Origin: Streptomyces monashensis
Lineage (GTDB): Bacteria; Actinomycetota; Actinomycetes; Streptomycetales; Streptomycetaceae
NCBI RefSeq assembly: GCF_001866665.1
Contig: NZ_MLYO01000048.1
Location: forward strand, 1-64,000
DNA: 64,000 bases
Direction: 5' to 3'
The position numbers were made by a program, and so were the translations under genes. Below, one piece after another: positions 17,170-26,707 of the stretch. Under the pieces are notes generated by a model. The model worked only from the letters and a program-made list of their open reading frames with translations. It searched no databases and had not been told where the DNA came from. Each line of letters opens with the position of its first letter. Within the stretch, counting starts at the first letter, position 1.

Positions 17170-17331
17170 ATCGCCGAGAGAATGGAAAGGATGGCGCGGA
17201 TGCTTCGGAATCTGACACCTCCCTGCGTGTTTCCTGCACTCTCGACGCGCCGAGCGGTCAGAGCTTCAGTCTGGACCCGGTACGCCCGGACCGTACCAGT
17301 CAGTCACACGGCACCAGGAGGTCGATCCGGC

Positions 17332-18540
17332 ATGTCGGTCGTGGAACGCGCCCAGGAACTGCAGCCCGAGCTGGTACGGCTGCGTCGCTCGCTGCACCGG
17401 GAGCCGGAGCTGGGCCTGCGGCTCCCTCGCACGCAGGAGAAGGTGCTGGCGGCCCTCGACGGACTCCCCCTGGAGATCACCCTCGGAGAGAACCTCACAT
17501 CCGTCACCGCCGTGCTGCGCGGCGGAAAGCCGGGTGGTGCGGTCCTGCTGCGCGGCGACATGGACGCCCTGCCCGTCGCCGAGGCGAGTGGTGTGCCGTA
17601 CGCGTCCCAGGTGCCCGGCCGGATGCACGCCTGCGGACACGACCTGCACACGGCCGGACTCGTCGGTGCGGCCCGCCTCCTCGTGGATCGGCGCGAGCAC
17701 CTGCACGGAGACGTGGTGTTCATGTTCCAGCCGGGGGAGGAGGGACACAACGGGGCCGGCGCGATGATCCAGGAGGGTGTCCTGGAGGTGGCGGGCCGGA
17801 ACCTGGACGCGGCGTACGCGCTCCACGTGGCCTCCAACCGGGTCCCCGGCGGCGTGTTCATCACCCGCTCGGGCACCATCACCTCCGCCTCCGACCGGCT
17901 GACGGTGACCGTGCGGGGCAAGGGTGGCCACGGAGCGAACCCGGCGACGGCCAAGGACCCGATCCCGGTGGCCTGCGAGACGGTCACCGCGATCCAGACG
18001 TGGATCGGCCGTGCCTTCGACGTCTTCGACCCGGCCGTCGTCACCGTGGGCAGCTTCCACGCCGGCACCCAGGCCAACGTCATCCCGGACACCGCCGAGT
18101 TCGAGGCCACCGTGCGCAGTTACTCCGAGCGCACCCAGGAGCGGCTCGCAGAGGGACTGCCCCGGCTGGTGCGGTCGATCGCCGCCGCGCACGGCCTGGA
18201 GGCGGAGGCGGAGTACGTCACGAGCTATCCGGTCACCGCCAACGATGCCGACGAGACGGGCTTCGCCCTCGCCACCGCACGGGACCTGTTCGACGCGCAC
18301 GAGGTGTGGGAGTCCCCGCAGCCCACCAACGGCTCGGAGGACTTCTCCTACGTCCTGCAGCGCGTCCCCGGCGCGATGCTGCTGCTCGGTGCCGCGCCCG
18401 AGGGCGCCGACTGGCAAAACGCCCCGATGAACCACTCACCGCGCGCCGTCTTCGACGACCGTGTGCTGTACAAGCAGGCGGCGCTGCTCGCTGAACTGGC
18501 CGAGCGTCGGCTCACCGATACTGGACGCGTTGTCCGGTAA
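17332..18540 (+). CDS. M20-family amidohydrolase (N-acyl-amino acid / hippurate hydrolase type)
   Basis: The 402-residue zinc hydrolase has RGDMDALPV, MHACGHDLHTA (metal His about 102), QPGEEGHNGAGAMI (catalytic Glu) and NGSEDFSYVLQ (C-terminal metal His replaced by the usual EDFS block). It should split N-acyl amino acids such as hippurate or indole conjugates into acid and amino acid. ATG 17332 follows AGGAGG. It lies between a divergent Lrp regulator and, past a TetR gene, an acyl-CoA ligase/dehydrogenase pair that could use the freed acid. Confidence 0.88.
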   Translation: MSVVERAQELQPELVRLRRSLHREPELGLRLPRTQEKVLAALDGLPLEITLGENLTSVTAVLRGGKPGGAVLLRGDMDALPVAEASGVPYASQVPGRMHACGHDLHTAGLVGAARLLVDRREHLHGDVVFMFQPGEEGHNGAGAMIQEGVLEVAGRNLDAAYALHVASNRVPGGVFITRSGTITSASDRLTVTVRGKGGHGANPATAKDPIPVACETVTAIQTWIGRAFDVFDPAVVTVGSFHAGTQANVIPDTAEFEATVRSYSERTQERLAEGLPRLVRSIAAAHGLEAEAEYVTSYPVTANDADETGFALATARDLFDAHEVWESPQPTNGSEDFSYVLQRVPGAMLLLGAAPEGADWQNAPMNHSPRAVFDDRVLYKQAALLAELAERRLTDTGRVVR

Positions 18541-18546
18541 GGAGAC

Positions 18547-19176
18547 TCAGGTCAGATCCAACGCACCCGGCGCGTCCAAGGGTGTGAGCCCCGTGGCCCA
18601 CACCCGCCCGTACACCGACAGGTCCCGCAGATGCGCGGTGATCTCCTCGGCGCTGTAGCCGGTGTCGTGTTCAACCCACCAGGACAGCAGGCCGATCAGC
18701 TCGCCGGTCCAGGCGCGGGCGACGACGTCGAGGGGGACGCGGGGTGTGGCGCCGAGCTGCTCGGCGCGGGCGCGGAAGACCTTTTCGGCCTGGGCACGGA
18801 TGAGTTCGGTGAACTCGCGCAGCGCCTGACCGTCGCCCTCGCCGCGCAGGATGACCCGGTAGACGGGCCGCTCCTGTTCGGCGTGCTGGAAGACGTAGAG
18901 CACCGGCAGCCCGGTGAAGCCCTGCTCCCGGGCCTGTTCGACGGCCGGCAGCAGGCGTTCGCGGTCCTCGGCGAGGTCCCGGACGATCCCGACGAGCAGG
19001 TCTTCCTTGTCGCGGTAGTGCGCGTAGAAGGTGGCCCGGCCGACGTCCGCGCGCTCCACGATCTCCTCGACCGTGATCGCGTGGAACCCCTTCTCCAGGA
19101 CCAGCTCGACCAGCGCCGTGCGCAGGGCGGCACGGGTGCGCCGGACGCGCCGGTCCCCGGCGGGCTTCGTCTCCAC
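18547..19176 (-). CDS. TetR-family regulator of acyl-CoA genes
   Basis: The 209-residue protein has an N-terminal TetR helix-turn-helix (RAALRTALVELVLEKGFHAITVEEIVERADVGRATFYAHYRDKEDLL) and a variable ligand domain. GTG 19176 is chosen because AAGGAGA lies 5 nt upstream; ATG 19197 has no comparable site. It is divergent from the acyl-CoA ligase gene and a perfect palindrome lies between them, so it probably represses both. Its end nearly abuts the M20 gene. Confidence 0.87.
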   Translation of the reverse strand: METKPAGDRRVRRTRAALRTALVELVLEKGFHAITVEEIVERADVGRATFYAHYRDKEDLLVGIVRDLAEDRERLLPAVEQAREQGFTGLPVLYVFQHAEQERPVYRVILRGEGDGQALREFTELIRAQAEKVFRARAEQLGATPRVPLDVVARAWTGELIGLLSWWVEHDTGYSAEEITAHLRDLSVYGRVWATGLTPLDAPGALDLT

Positions 19177-19280
19177 GGTGTCTCCTTCTCGCCTCATCCC
19201 GTCCGGTCGACCCGATTTCTCGTCCGGACCGTTGACCCGACCTTAACGCTGGCCTTACGTTACCGAACACCAAGCTAGAT

Positions 19281-19295
19281 AACAGACAATCTGTT
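19281..19295. promoter_or_regulatory. TetR operator AACAGACAATCTGTT
   Basis: A perfect 6-3-6 inverted repeat between the divergent TetR and acyl-CoA ligase genes, 25 nt before the ligase start. Placement and symmetry fit a TetR dimer site. Confidence 0.7.
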
Positions 19296-19319
19296 CAGGA
19301 ACTTAGTGTGGAGTGCGCG

Positions 19320-20876
19320 ATGAACCTGGGGCGCTATGTACGTCGGACAGCCGGCCACCATCCCACCGCCGAGGCCGTGGTCTGCGGCGCGACCCGGCTG
19401 ACGTACGCGGAACTGGACGACCACAGCGACCGGCTCGCGGTGGCCCTGCGCGGCCTGGGCCTGCATCAGGGCGACCGTGTGGCGACGCTGGCCGCCAACC
19501 GGGCCGAGCTGGTCGTGACAGAGGTCGCCCTGTACAAGGCGGGCCTGGTCCGCGCCCCGATCAACGCCCGGCTCGGCGCCGGTGAGGTGGCCCACCTGCT
19601 GCGCGAGTCGGACGCCCGGGTGCTCCTCGCCGACGCCGCCCACCTGGCCGCCGTACGCGATGCCCTGTCCGGCACCGGAGTGAAGACGGTCATCGGCTAC
19701 GACGGCCCGAGTGACATGGGCCCTGGGTACCTGGACACCATGTATGGAAATGAGCCGGAACCCGTGGCCGTCGAGTGCGCCGAGGGCGATGCCGCCGTCC
19801 TGCACTTCACCTCCGGCTCCACCGGCACGCTGAAGGCCGCGATCCAGACGTACGGGAACCGCCTTGCGCTGCTGCGCAAGATGGTGATGAGCGCCGACAC
19901 CCGCGTCGGCCTCGGCGACAAGCAGATCCTCGCCGGACCCGTCACGCACGCCTCCGGCATGCCGCTGATGGGCATCTTCTTCGCGGGCGGCTGTGCGGTG
20001 ATCCTTCCGCGCTGGGACCCGGAGGAGTTCCTCGCCACGATCCAGCGGGAGCGGGCCACACACGCGTTCGTCGTCCCGACGATGGTCAACACGGTGCTCG
20101 CGCTGCCGAACGCCCGCGCCTACGACACCTCCAGCCTGCGTCAGCTGATCTACGGCGCCGCCCCCATGTCACCGCAACGCATCCGCGAGGCATGGGAGTT
20201 CTTCGGACCGGTCCTCTCCCAGGGCTACGGCTGCGGCGAGACCACCTCCGGCGTCCTCTTCCTGTCCACCGAGGACCACCGCCGGGCCATCGAGGGCGAG
20301 GACGAGGAACTGCTCCTGTCCTGCGGGCGCCCGCTCGCCGAGGCCGAGGTGGCGATCGTCGGCGAGGACGGAACCCCCGTGCCGGACGGCGAGATCGGCG
20401 AGATCGCCGTACGCGGACCGGACGTCGTCCCCGGCTACCTCGGCGCACCCGAGCTGACTGCCGCCTCCTTCCGCGACGGCTGGTTCCTCACCGGCGACCT
20501 CGCCCGCCGCCGCACGGACGGCTACGTCTTCATCGTCGACCGCAAGAAGGACATGATCGTCTCCGGCGGGTTCAACATCTACGCCGTCGAGGTCGAGTCC
20601 GTCCTGCACCAGCACCCGGACGTGTACGAGGCGGCCGTCGTCGGCGTCCCCGACGAGCAGTGGGGCGAGGCCGTCAAGGCGGTCGTCGTGCCACGCGACG
20701 GCACCATCCTCACCGAGGCCGCCCTCATCGACTTCTGCGCCGACCGCCTGGCCCGCATGAAGAAACCCCGCTCGGTCGACTTCGTCGCCGCGCTGCCCCA
20801 CAACCCCAACGGCAAGATCGACCGCCGCGCGATCCGCGACCGCTACTGGGCGGGCGCCGACCGTCGCGTCAACTGA
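19320..20876 (+). CDS. Acyl-CoA/aryl-CoA ligase (class I adenylate-forming)
   Basis: The 518-residue enzyme activates a carboxylic acid with ATP and CoA. Motifs in order: HFTSGSTGTLKAA (P-loop, about 161), GYGCGETT, GWFLTGDLARR, DRKKDMIVSGGFNIYAVEVE (hinge) and NPNGKIDRR with the catalytic Lys. The length is normal. The ATG at 19320 is used; GTG 19308 in frame is possible, and neither has a strong RBS. It heads the operon with the acyl-CoA dehydrogenase and MFS genes under the TetR palindrome. Confidence 0.9.
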   Translation: MNLGRYVRRTAGHHPTAEAVVCGATRLTYAELDDHSDRLAVALRGLGLHQGDRVATLAANRAELVVTEVALYKAGLVRAPINARLGAGEVAHLLRESDARVLLADAAHLAAVRDALSGTGVKTVIGYDGPSDMGPGYLDTMYGNEPEPVAVECAEGDAAVLHFTSGSTGTLKAAIQTYGNRLALLRKMVMSADTRVGLGDKQILAGPVTHASGMPLMGIFFAGGCAVILPRWDPEEFLATIQRERATHAFVVPTMVNTVLALPNARAYDTSSLRQLIYGAAPMSPQRIREAWEFFGPVLSQGYGCGETTSGVLFLSTEDHRRAIEGEDEELLLSCGRPLAEAEVAIVGEDGTPVPDGEIGEIAVRGPDVVPGYLGAPELTAASFRDGWFLTGDLARRRTDGYVFIVDRKKDMIVSGGFNIYAVEVESVLHQHPDVYEAAVVGVPDEQWGEAVKAVVVPRDGTILTEAALIDFCADRLARMKKPRSVDFVAALPHNPNGKIDRRAIRDRYWAGADRRVN

Positions 20877-20900
20877 ACCCCCGTAAGGACACCTCCTCGC

Positions 20901-22070
20901 ATGCCCTTCACCCTCGAACCCTCCTACGACGACAACCCTCGCCTGCAGGACCTCGTCGTCCGCCTCCGTGCCTTCCTGCGCGATGAGCTGATCCCCTACG
21001 AACGCGAGCGCGGCATCACCGCCGAGAGCAAGCTCGACCGCCCAACCCTCGAACATGTCTGGAAGCGCAGCCGCGAACTCGGCTTCTACGGCGTCAGCCT
21101 GCCCCCGGAACTGGGCGGTCAAGGGCTGAACTTCACCGAACTCTGCGCCGTCAAGGAAGAGCTGACCGCATCCGGAGCGGCCCTGTCCCACTCGGTACTG
21201 GGTGACATGGGCGGCCCACTGCGTGCCGGCGCCATCCTGAAGTACGCCACCGAGCAGCAACTGGAGCGCTACCTGATGCCCGTCATCCAGGGCGAACGCG
21301 CCTGCTGCTTCTCCATCACCGAGGAGGACGCCGGCTCCGACGTACGCCGGATGACGACCACCGCCACCCCGGACGGCGACAGTTACGTCCTGAGCGGTAA
21401 GAAGGTGTTCAGCTCCGCCGCCCCCTTCGCGGACTTCGCGATCGTCGTGGCCCGCATGGCGGGCACCGAGGAGGCGTACAGCGCCTTCCTCGTCGACCTG
21501 GACACCCCCGGCTGCACGGTCCTGGACGGCGAAGTGCCCATGTCCGGGCAGCAGATGGAGGGTGACCTCGTCTTCGACAACTGCCGGATCCCCGCCTCGA
21601 ACCTCCTCGGCGAGATCGGCCAGGGCCTGCGCATCGGCATCGGCCGCATTACCCTCAACCGGCTCCTGCACTGCCCGTCCCTGATCGGAGCCGCCCGCCG
21701 CGCCTGGGACCTGTCACTTCAGTACGCGACGAACCGCGTCGTCTTCGGCCAGCCCCTGCTCGCCCACCAGGCCATCCACCACAAGATCGCCGAGATGGCC
21801 ACCGATATCTACGCCGCCCGCTCGATGGTGATGGCGACGGCGGCCAAGGCCGACCGGGGCGAGAACGTCTCCGTCGAGGCCAACATGTGCAAGCTGTTCG
21901 CCTCCGAGGCGTGCTTCCGCGTCGCCGACCAGGCCGTCCAGATCCATGGCAAGGCCGGGCTGACCCGCGGCAACGAGGTCGAGCAGATCTTCCGCAGCCT
22001 GCGGATGTTCCGGATCGTCACCGGCACCACCGAGATCCACAAGAACGCCATCGCCAAGGCCCTGATCTGA
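20901..22070 (+). CDS. Acyl-CoA dehydrogenase
   Basis: The 389-residue flavoenzyme has the family signatures CCFSITEEDAGSDVRRM, NRVVFGQPLLAHQAIHHKIAEM and QIHGKAGLTRGNEVEQIFR, ending in GTTEIHKNAIAKAL. It introduces a 2,3-double bond into an acyl-CoA using FAD. It lies 24 nt after the ligase and has an AAGGACACC start context. With the ligase it would start beta-oxidation of an imported or hydrolysed acid. Confidence 0.9.
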   Translation: MPFTLEPSYDDNPRLQDLVVRLRAFLRDELIPYERERGITAESKLDRPTLEHVWKRSRELGFYGVSLPPELGGQGLNFTELCAVKEELTASGAALSHSVLGDMGGPLRAGAILKYATEQQLERYLMPVIQGERACCFSITEEDAGSDVRRMTTTATPDGDSYVLSGKKVFSSAAPFADFAIVVARMAGTEEAYSAFLVDLDTPGCTVLDGEVPMSGQQMEGDLVFDNCRIPASNLLGEIGQGLRIGIGRITLNRLLHCPSLIGAARRAWDLSLQYATNRVVFGQPLLAHQAIHHKIAEMATDIYAARSMVMATAAKADRGENVSVEANMCKLFASEACFRVADQAVQIHGKAGLTRGNEVEQIFRSLRMFRIVTGTTEIHKNAIAKALI

Positions 22071-22097
22071 CCGACTCCCTGGTGCCCCCAGGCGGTG

Positions 22098-22127
22098 CCG
22101 CAGGCCCCCGCAGCCGGGGGCCTGCGG
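22098..22127 (+). terminator. Hairpin after acyl-CoA dehydrogenase
   Basis: A 13-bp perfect stem (CCGCAGGCCCCCG with CGGGGGCCTGCGG, loop CAGC) lies in the 118-nt gap before the MFS gene. It may end or attenuate transcription of the two-gene unit. Confidence 0.65.
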
Positions 22128-22188
22128 CCACGGGGATCCGCCCCCCTTCGTACGCCCCCTGCCCCACCCGCACCCGCAGGAGCCGCCC

Positions 22189-23520
22189 ATGGCACCCCAC
22201 CCCTCCGCGCCGTCGACCGGGCTCGGCGACGACCTCACCGCCGCTCCATCTCACGGCCGGCGCAGAGCCTGGCTGATCACGGCCATGATCGTGACCTTCA
22301 TGGTGGTCAACTACGCCGACAAGTCCGTCCTCGGACTCGCCGCCGTACCGGTCATGGACGAACTGCACCTCAGCAACAGCACCTACGGACTGATCTCCAG
22401 CTCCTTCTTCTTCCTGTTCTCGCTCTCCGGACTCGTCGGCGGATTCCTCTCCACCCGGCTCTCCAGCCGCACTCTGCTCTTCGGCATGACCGTCCTGTGG
22501 GCCGTGGCCCAGCTTCCGGTCCTGGCCGTGGCCTCGGTGCCCACCCTGATGGGCGGCCGCATCCTGCTGGGCGCAGCCGAGGGCCCGGCGGCCTCGATCT
22601 CGATGCACGCCCTGTACAAGTGGTTCCCGCCCGAACGGCGCGCGCTGCCCTCGGCCCTCCAGATCGGCGGGGCGGCACTGGGTACCCTCATCGCCGCCCC
22701 GCTCGTCACCTGGCTGATCTCCGGATTCGGCTGGCGCTCGGCCTACGCGGCCCTCGCCGCGGTCAGCGCCGTCTGGGCGCTGCTGTGGTGGCGCGTCGGC
22801 CACGACGGCCCGTACGACGGCGCACGCGCCGGTACCCCCGGTTCCGGCCGGCTGCGGCTGCCGTACCGGCGCATGCTGCTGACCGGCACCGTCCTGGGCA
22901 GTATCTCCAGCGCCTTCGGCGCGGCGTGGGCACTGTCCCTCAGCCAGGCGTGGCTGCCCGCGTACCTCAGGACTCAGCTGGGCATGTCGGCACAGTCCGC
23001 CGCGACCACCATCAGCGTCGTCTCCGGCTTCGGGCTGGTGCTGTTGCTGGCGGTCTCCCCGTTCGTGGACGCGCTGAAGTCCCGTGGGGTCAGCAGCCGT
23101 TGGTCCACAGGGGCGACGCAGGGGATCGCCGTGTGCGTGGCGGGCTGTGCGATGGCCGCTTTCCCGTTCGCCGGCGCGTCGGGTCCGCGCCTGGTCCTGA
23201 TCGCGCTGGCCTTCGGCGGCACGTCCATCGCCATCCCCCTCCACTACATGACGACGGCCGAGGTCGTGCCGACCGGGCAGCGCGGCGCCGTCTTCGGCAT
23301 CGTCGCCGCAGCCGGCACCCTGCCCGGCCTCGTGGCCCCGTTCCTGACGGGGCACCTGATCGACGCGGCGAGCGGTCCGGCCGCCGGCTACACCAGGGCG
23401 TTCCTCGCCGCCGCCGCGGTGATGCTCATCGCGGGCGTCCTGGCCCTTGCCGCCATCCGCCCCGAGCACGACGCCCGGCGCCTGGGGCTGGACCCCGCCG
23501 TGGCGGACGCCGCGCGCTGA
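22189..23520 (+). CDS. MFS transporter, organic/aromatic acid type
   Basis: The 443-residue protein has twelve predicted hydrophobic segments and the MFS pattern VVNYADKSVLGLAAVPVM in the first helix. GGRILLGAAEGPAASISMHALYKWFPPERRALPSALQIGG is typical of the anion:cation symporter (ACS) subfamily. That subfamily imports organic acids and aromatic acids. ATG 22189 follows AGGAG. The gene fits as the uptake step for the M20/ligase/dehydrogenase set. Confidence 0.85.
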   Translation: MAPHPSAPSTGLGDDLTAAPSHGRRRAWLITAMIVTFMVVNYADKSVLGLAAVPVMDELHLSNSTYGLISSSFFFLFSLSGLVGGFLSTRLSSRTLLFGMTVLWAVAQLPVLAVASVPTLMGGRILLGAAEGPAASISMHALYKWFPPERRALPSALQIGGAALGTLIAAPLVTWLISGFGWRSAYAALAAVSAVWALLWWRVGHDGPYDGARAGTPGSGRLRLPYRRMLLTGTVLGSISSAFGAAWALSLSQAWLPAYLRTQLGMSAQSAATTISVVSGFGLVLLLAVSPFVDALKSRGVSSRWSTGATQGIAVCVAGCAMAAFPFAGASGPRLVLIALAFGGTSIAIPLHYMTTAEVVPTGQRGAVFGIVAAAGTLPGLVAPFLTGHLIDAASGPAAGYTRAFLAAAAVMLIAGVLALAAIRPEHDARRLGLDPAVADAAR

Positions 23521-23528
23521 CCGGGGCT

Positions 23529-23563
23529 GGGCCCGTCGCCGCGTGGACTGCGGCGACGGGCCC
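23529..23563. terminator. Bidirectional terminator between MFS and MMPL genes
   Basis: A perfect 14-bp stem (GGGCCCGTCGCCGC with GCGGCGACGGGCCC, 7-nt loop) lies between two convergent genes. Confidence 0.85.
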
Positions 23564-23586
23564 GGCATTTCAGGCGGGGCGCGCGG

Positions 23587-25833
23587 CTAGAGGGTCCGGC
23601 CGTCGAGGCCGCTGCCTGCGGTGACCGGCTCACCGTGCCCGGGGGCGTCGGCCTCGGTGCCGTGGTCGCCGTTCAGCCGTTCGCCCTCGATGTCGACCTG
23701 GGGCAGCAGCTGCTCCAGCCACTTCGGCAGCCACCAGGCCGACCGCCCGACCAGGGCGAGGACCGCGGGGACGAGGGTCATGCGGACCAGGAAGGCGTCG
23801 ATGAAGACGCCGACGGCGAGGGCGAGGGCGATCGGCTTGAGCATGGAGCTGCCGCCGGGGATGAAACTCGCGAACACTGCGAACATGATCAGTGCGGCGG
23901 CGGTGACGACCCGGGAGGCGTGGCGCGAGCCGGCCAGGACGGCATCGCGTGGCTTGGCGCCGTGGACGTACGCCTCGCGCATGCGGCTGACCATGAACAC
24001 CTCGTAGTCCATGGCGAGTCCGAACAGCACCGCCATCACCAGGATGGGCAGGATGCTGACGATCGGCCCGGTCTCGGCGATCCCCAGGGGCCCGGAGAGC
24101 CAGCCCCACTGGAATACGGCCACGACCGCTCCGAAGGTGGCGGCCACGGACAGCAGGAAGCCCAGGCTGGCCTTCACCGGCACGATCACCGACCGGAAGA
24201 CGAGGAGCAACAGCAGCAGGGACAGGCCGACGACCACCAGTGCGAACGGGACGAGCGAGCTCGCGAGCCGGTCGGAGACGTCGATGTTCACGGCCGTCGT
24301 ACCGGTCACCGACACCTCGGCACCGGTCTGCTTGTGCCAGTCGCCTGCCTCGTTGCGGATGTGCTCGACGAGGTCCTTGGTCTTCTGGTCCGAGGGACCG
24401 GTCTTCGGCACCACCTGGATGACCGCCGCGTCCCCGTGTTCGATGACCTGCGGCTTCCCGACCGCGGCGACGCCGTCGTCTGCCTTCAGGTCCTTGACGA
24501 GCGTGGCCGTGGCGTGCTGAGGGGTGCCGGTGTGGGAGGTGTCGGCGAGGACGAGCAGCGGGCCGTTGAAGCCGGGGCCGAACTTCTCGGCGACGGTGTC
24601 GTACGCCTGCCGCTGGCTGCTGCCCACAGGGGCCGATCCGTTGTCGGGCAGGGCGAGCTGGAGGTCGCGGGCCGGGACGGCGACGGCGAGCAGGCCGAGG
24701 AGGACGGCCAGCAGGGTGAGCAGCGGACGGCGAATGGCGATCCTGCCCCAGCGTTCGCCCATCGGCCTGCGTCGGCTGTGCCCTTCGCCGTGGGCCGCCT
24801 GCTCGCGACGGGCGGTGCGTGAGCCCGGCTTCGGCCGCAGCCGTTCCCCGGCGAAGCCCATCAGGGCGGGCAGGAGCGTCGTGGACACGCCGACGGCGAT
24901 CAGTACGGCGGCGGCACCGGCCACACCCATGACGGTCAGGAACGGAATGCGGACGACGGCCAGGCCGCACAGCGCGATGATCACGGTGAGGCCGGCGAAG
25001 ACGACCGCGCTGCCGGCGGTGGCGGTGGCGCGGGCCGCGGACTCCTCGGTGTCCATGCCGGTGGCGAGCTGGGAGCGGTGGCGGGAGAGGATGAACAGGG
25101 CGTAGTCGATGCCGACCGCGAGACCCAGCATCGAGGCCAGGGAGGGCGCGGTGCTGGAGATGGTCAGGACGCCGGTGAGCGCCGAGAGGCCGAGCAGGGT
25201 GATGGCGACACCGGTGATCGCCGTCAGCAGGGGCATGCCCGCGGCGAACAGTGAGCCGAAGGTGATGGTCAGCACGACGAGCGCGACGGCCAGGCTCATC
25301 AGTTCCTTGGTGTGGCCGGTGCTCTTGCTGCTGCCGTAGGCGGACCCGCCGACCTCGACGGTGAGTCCGGCGTCCTTCGCCGGCTGGGTGGTCTTCTCCA
25401 GCGAGGTGAGGCTGTCGTCGTGCAGGTCGGCCCTGCTGACCTGGTAGCGGACCTGGCCGAGGGCGGCCGTGCGGTCCGGCGATATGACCTTGCTCTGCAC
25501 CGGGTCGGTGACGCCGACGACCTGCGGGGCCCTGTCGGCATCCGCCATGGTTGCGCTGACCGCCTTGGCGTACTGCGGTTCGGTGATCTTGTGGCCCTTG
25601 GGGGCCACGAAGACGATCTGGGCGCTGGTGCCGGCCGCCGAGGGCAGCTCGGTCTTGAGGGTGTCCATCGCGGTCTGGGCCGGTGAGCCCGGGACGGTGA
25701 ACTCGTCGTTGGTCGTGCCGCCGAAGGTGATCACACAGGTGACCACTGCGGTCAGTGTCAGCAGCCAGGCGGCCAGCACCGCCCGGCGGTGCCTGAAGGC
25801 ACCGCGGCCGATCCGGTAGAGCAGGGTAGCCAT
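23587..25833 (-). CDS. MMPL-family RND transporter
   Basis: The 748-residue membrane exporter is built as two MMPL halves. Each has one N-terminal helix, a large outside domain and about five helices. GIDYALFILSRHRSQL in the first half and AMDYEVFMVSRMREAYVHG in the second are the conserved SSD-like blocks with the proton-relay residues. Relatives export lipids, siderophores or drugs. ATG 23-residue context: start 25833 follows AAGGAGC. It is probably co-transcribed with the DUF2993 gene 82 nt upstream and controlled by the divergent TetR. Confidence 0.9.
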   Translation of the reverse strand: MATLLYRIGRGAFRHRRAVLAAWLLTLTAVVTCVITFGGTTNDEFTVPGSPAQTAMDTLKTELPSAAGTSAQIVFVAPKGHKITEPQYAKAVSATMADADRAPQVVGVTDPVQSKVISPDRTAALGQVRYQVSRADLHDDSLTSLEKTTQPAKDAGLTVEVGGSAYGSSKSTGHTKELMSLAVALVVLTITFGSLFAAGMPLLTAITGVAITLLGLSALTGVLTISSTAPSLASMLGLAVGIDYALFILSRHRSQLATGMDTEESAARATATAGSAVVFAGLTVIIALCGLAVVRIPFLTVMGVAGAAAVLIAVGVSTTLLPALMGFAGERLRPKPGSRTARREQAAHGEGHSRRRPMGERWGRIAIRRPLLTLLAVLLGLLAVAVPARDLQLALPDNGSAPVGSSQRQAYDTVAEKFGPGFNGPLLVLADTSHTGTPQHATATLVKDLKADDGVAAVGKPQVIEHGDAAVIQVVPKTGPSDQKTKDLVEHIRNEAGDWHKQTGAEVSVTGTTAVNIDVSDRLASSLVPFALVVVGLSLLLLLLVFRSVIVPVKASLGFLLSVAATFGAVVAVFQWGWLSGPLGIAETGPIVSILPILVMAVLFGLAMDYEVFMVSRMREAYVHGAKPRDAVLAGSRHASRVVTAAALIMFAVFASFIPGGSSMLKPIALALAVGVFIDAFLVRMTLVPAVLALVGRSAWWLPKWLEQLLPQVDIEGERLNGDHGTEADAPGHGEPVTAGSGLDGRTL

Positions 25834-25915
25834 GGAAAAGGTGCTCCTTGAGGGGGATGTGCATGGGCGAGCGGCACGGTCGGGGAGGGGCCCGCGAGGG
25901 GGATGGGCCTGCCGG

Positions 25916-26620
25916 TCAGGCGTGGAACGGGGCCGGGCTGCCGCGCAGGGTGAGACGCAGGCCGTCATCGGTGACAGCCAGCCGCCGCGGCTCCAACGCC
26001 AAAGGGAGATCAGTCAGTTCGACGGAGCGCTCGGCCATGTCCGTGACCTTGTGCGACAGGGCGCCCGGCAGGGGAGCGCCGTTGAAGGCCGGTCGGCCGG
26101 GCACCGCCCGGATCGTGTCGCCGTGCAGGGCGGGTGTGACCGGGACGGTGAGCGCGCCCGCCCGGCCGAGACGGACGATCAGCTGCCCGGTCTCCGGGCT
26201 CGGAACCACCTCGCCGCCCAGGCCCTGGAGCGAGCCGTCCGCCAGGGAGGCGGCGGGGACGTCGACGTCGACGGTGGTGGACCGCACCGTCACGGTGTGG
26301 CCGCCTCGTCGCACCTGGTGCAGGTGGGCATCGATGCCGAGCCCCGACATGCGGCGGACCGTCACGCCGTCCGCCGTCAGCTCGACGTCCGGGAACGAGC
26401 CCCGGGCCAGCTGCAGCAGCGCGGGTGTGGCGCCTAGGTCGACGCTCGGGGTCCTGCCGAGGCGTTTTCCGGCCTCCGTCGCGAACCGTTCGCCGATCCG
26501 GTTCCGGCAGACGAGCTCGGCCATGCCCACGGTGCCGCTCAGGGCGAGCGCGGTCACCACGGCGATCGTGGCGCGACGCCGCGCACCGGCGCGGGATATC
26601 AGCCGACCAAAAAGTGTCAT
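25916..26620 (-). CDS. DUF2993 (LmeA-like) envelope protein
   Basis: The 234-residue protein has an N-terminal membrane anchor (TIAVVTALALSGTVGMAEL) and the DUF2993 pattern AELVCRNRIGERF, LLQLARGSFPDVELTADGV, PVTPALHGDTIRAVP. LmeA proteins act in mycobacterial lipoglycan assembly, and other members often sit next to MMPL or lipid genes. The ATG at 26620 lies inside the left arm of the operator and has no RBS. A TATGTA hexamer 11 nt upstream suggests a nearly leaderless mRNA. Confidence 0.8.
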   Translation of the reverse strand: MTLFGRLISRAGARRRATIAVVTALALSGTVGMAELVCRNRIGERFATEAGKRLGRTPSVDLGATPALLQLARGSFPDVELTADGVTVRRMSGLGIDAHLHQVRRGGHTVTVRSTTVDVDVPAASLADGSLQGLGGEVVPSPETGQLIVRLGRAGALTVPVTPALHGDTIRAVPGRPAFNGAPLPGALSHKVTDMAERSVELTDLPLALEPRRLAVTDDGLRLTLRGSPAPFHA

Positions 26621-26658
26621 GACTGACACGATACATAACATGTCAGTCATGACACTTT
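26611..26658. promoter_or_regulatory. Double operator: 18-bp perfect inverted repeat
   Basis: AAAGTGTCATGACTGACA at 26611-26628 is repeated perfectly inverted at 26641-26658, with a 12-nt A/T-rich spacer. Each arm itself contains the palindrome GTCATGAC. It covers the DUF2993 start codon and lies upstream of the divergent TetR gene, so it probably binds two TetR dimers. Confidence 0.82.
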
Positions 26659-26707
26659 GCGGAGGGCTGCGGACCGGGTCGCGTTCAGGGCATGTCAGGA
26701 TGAACGG

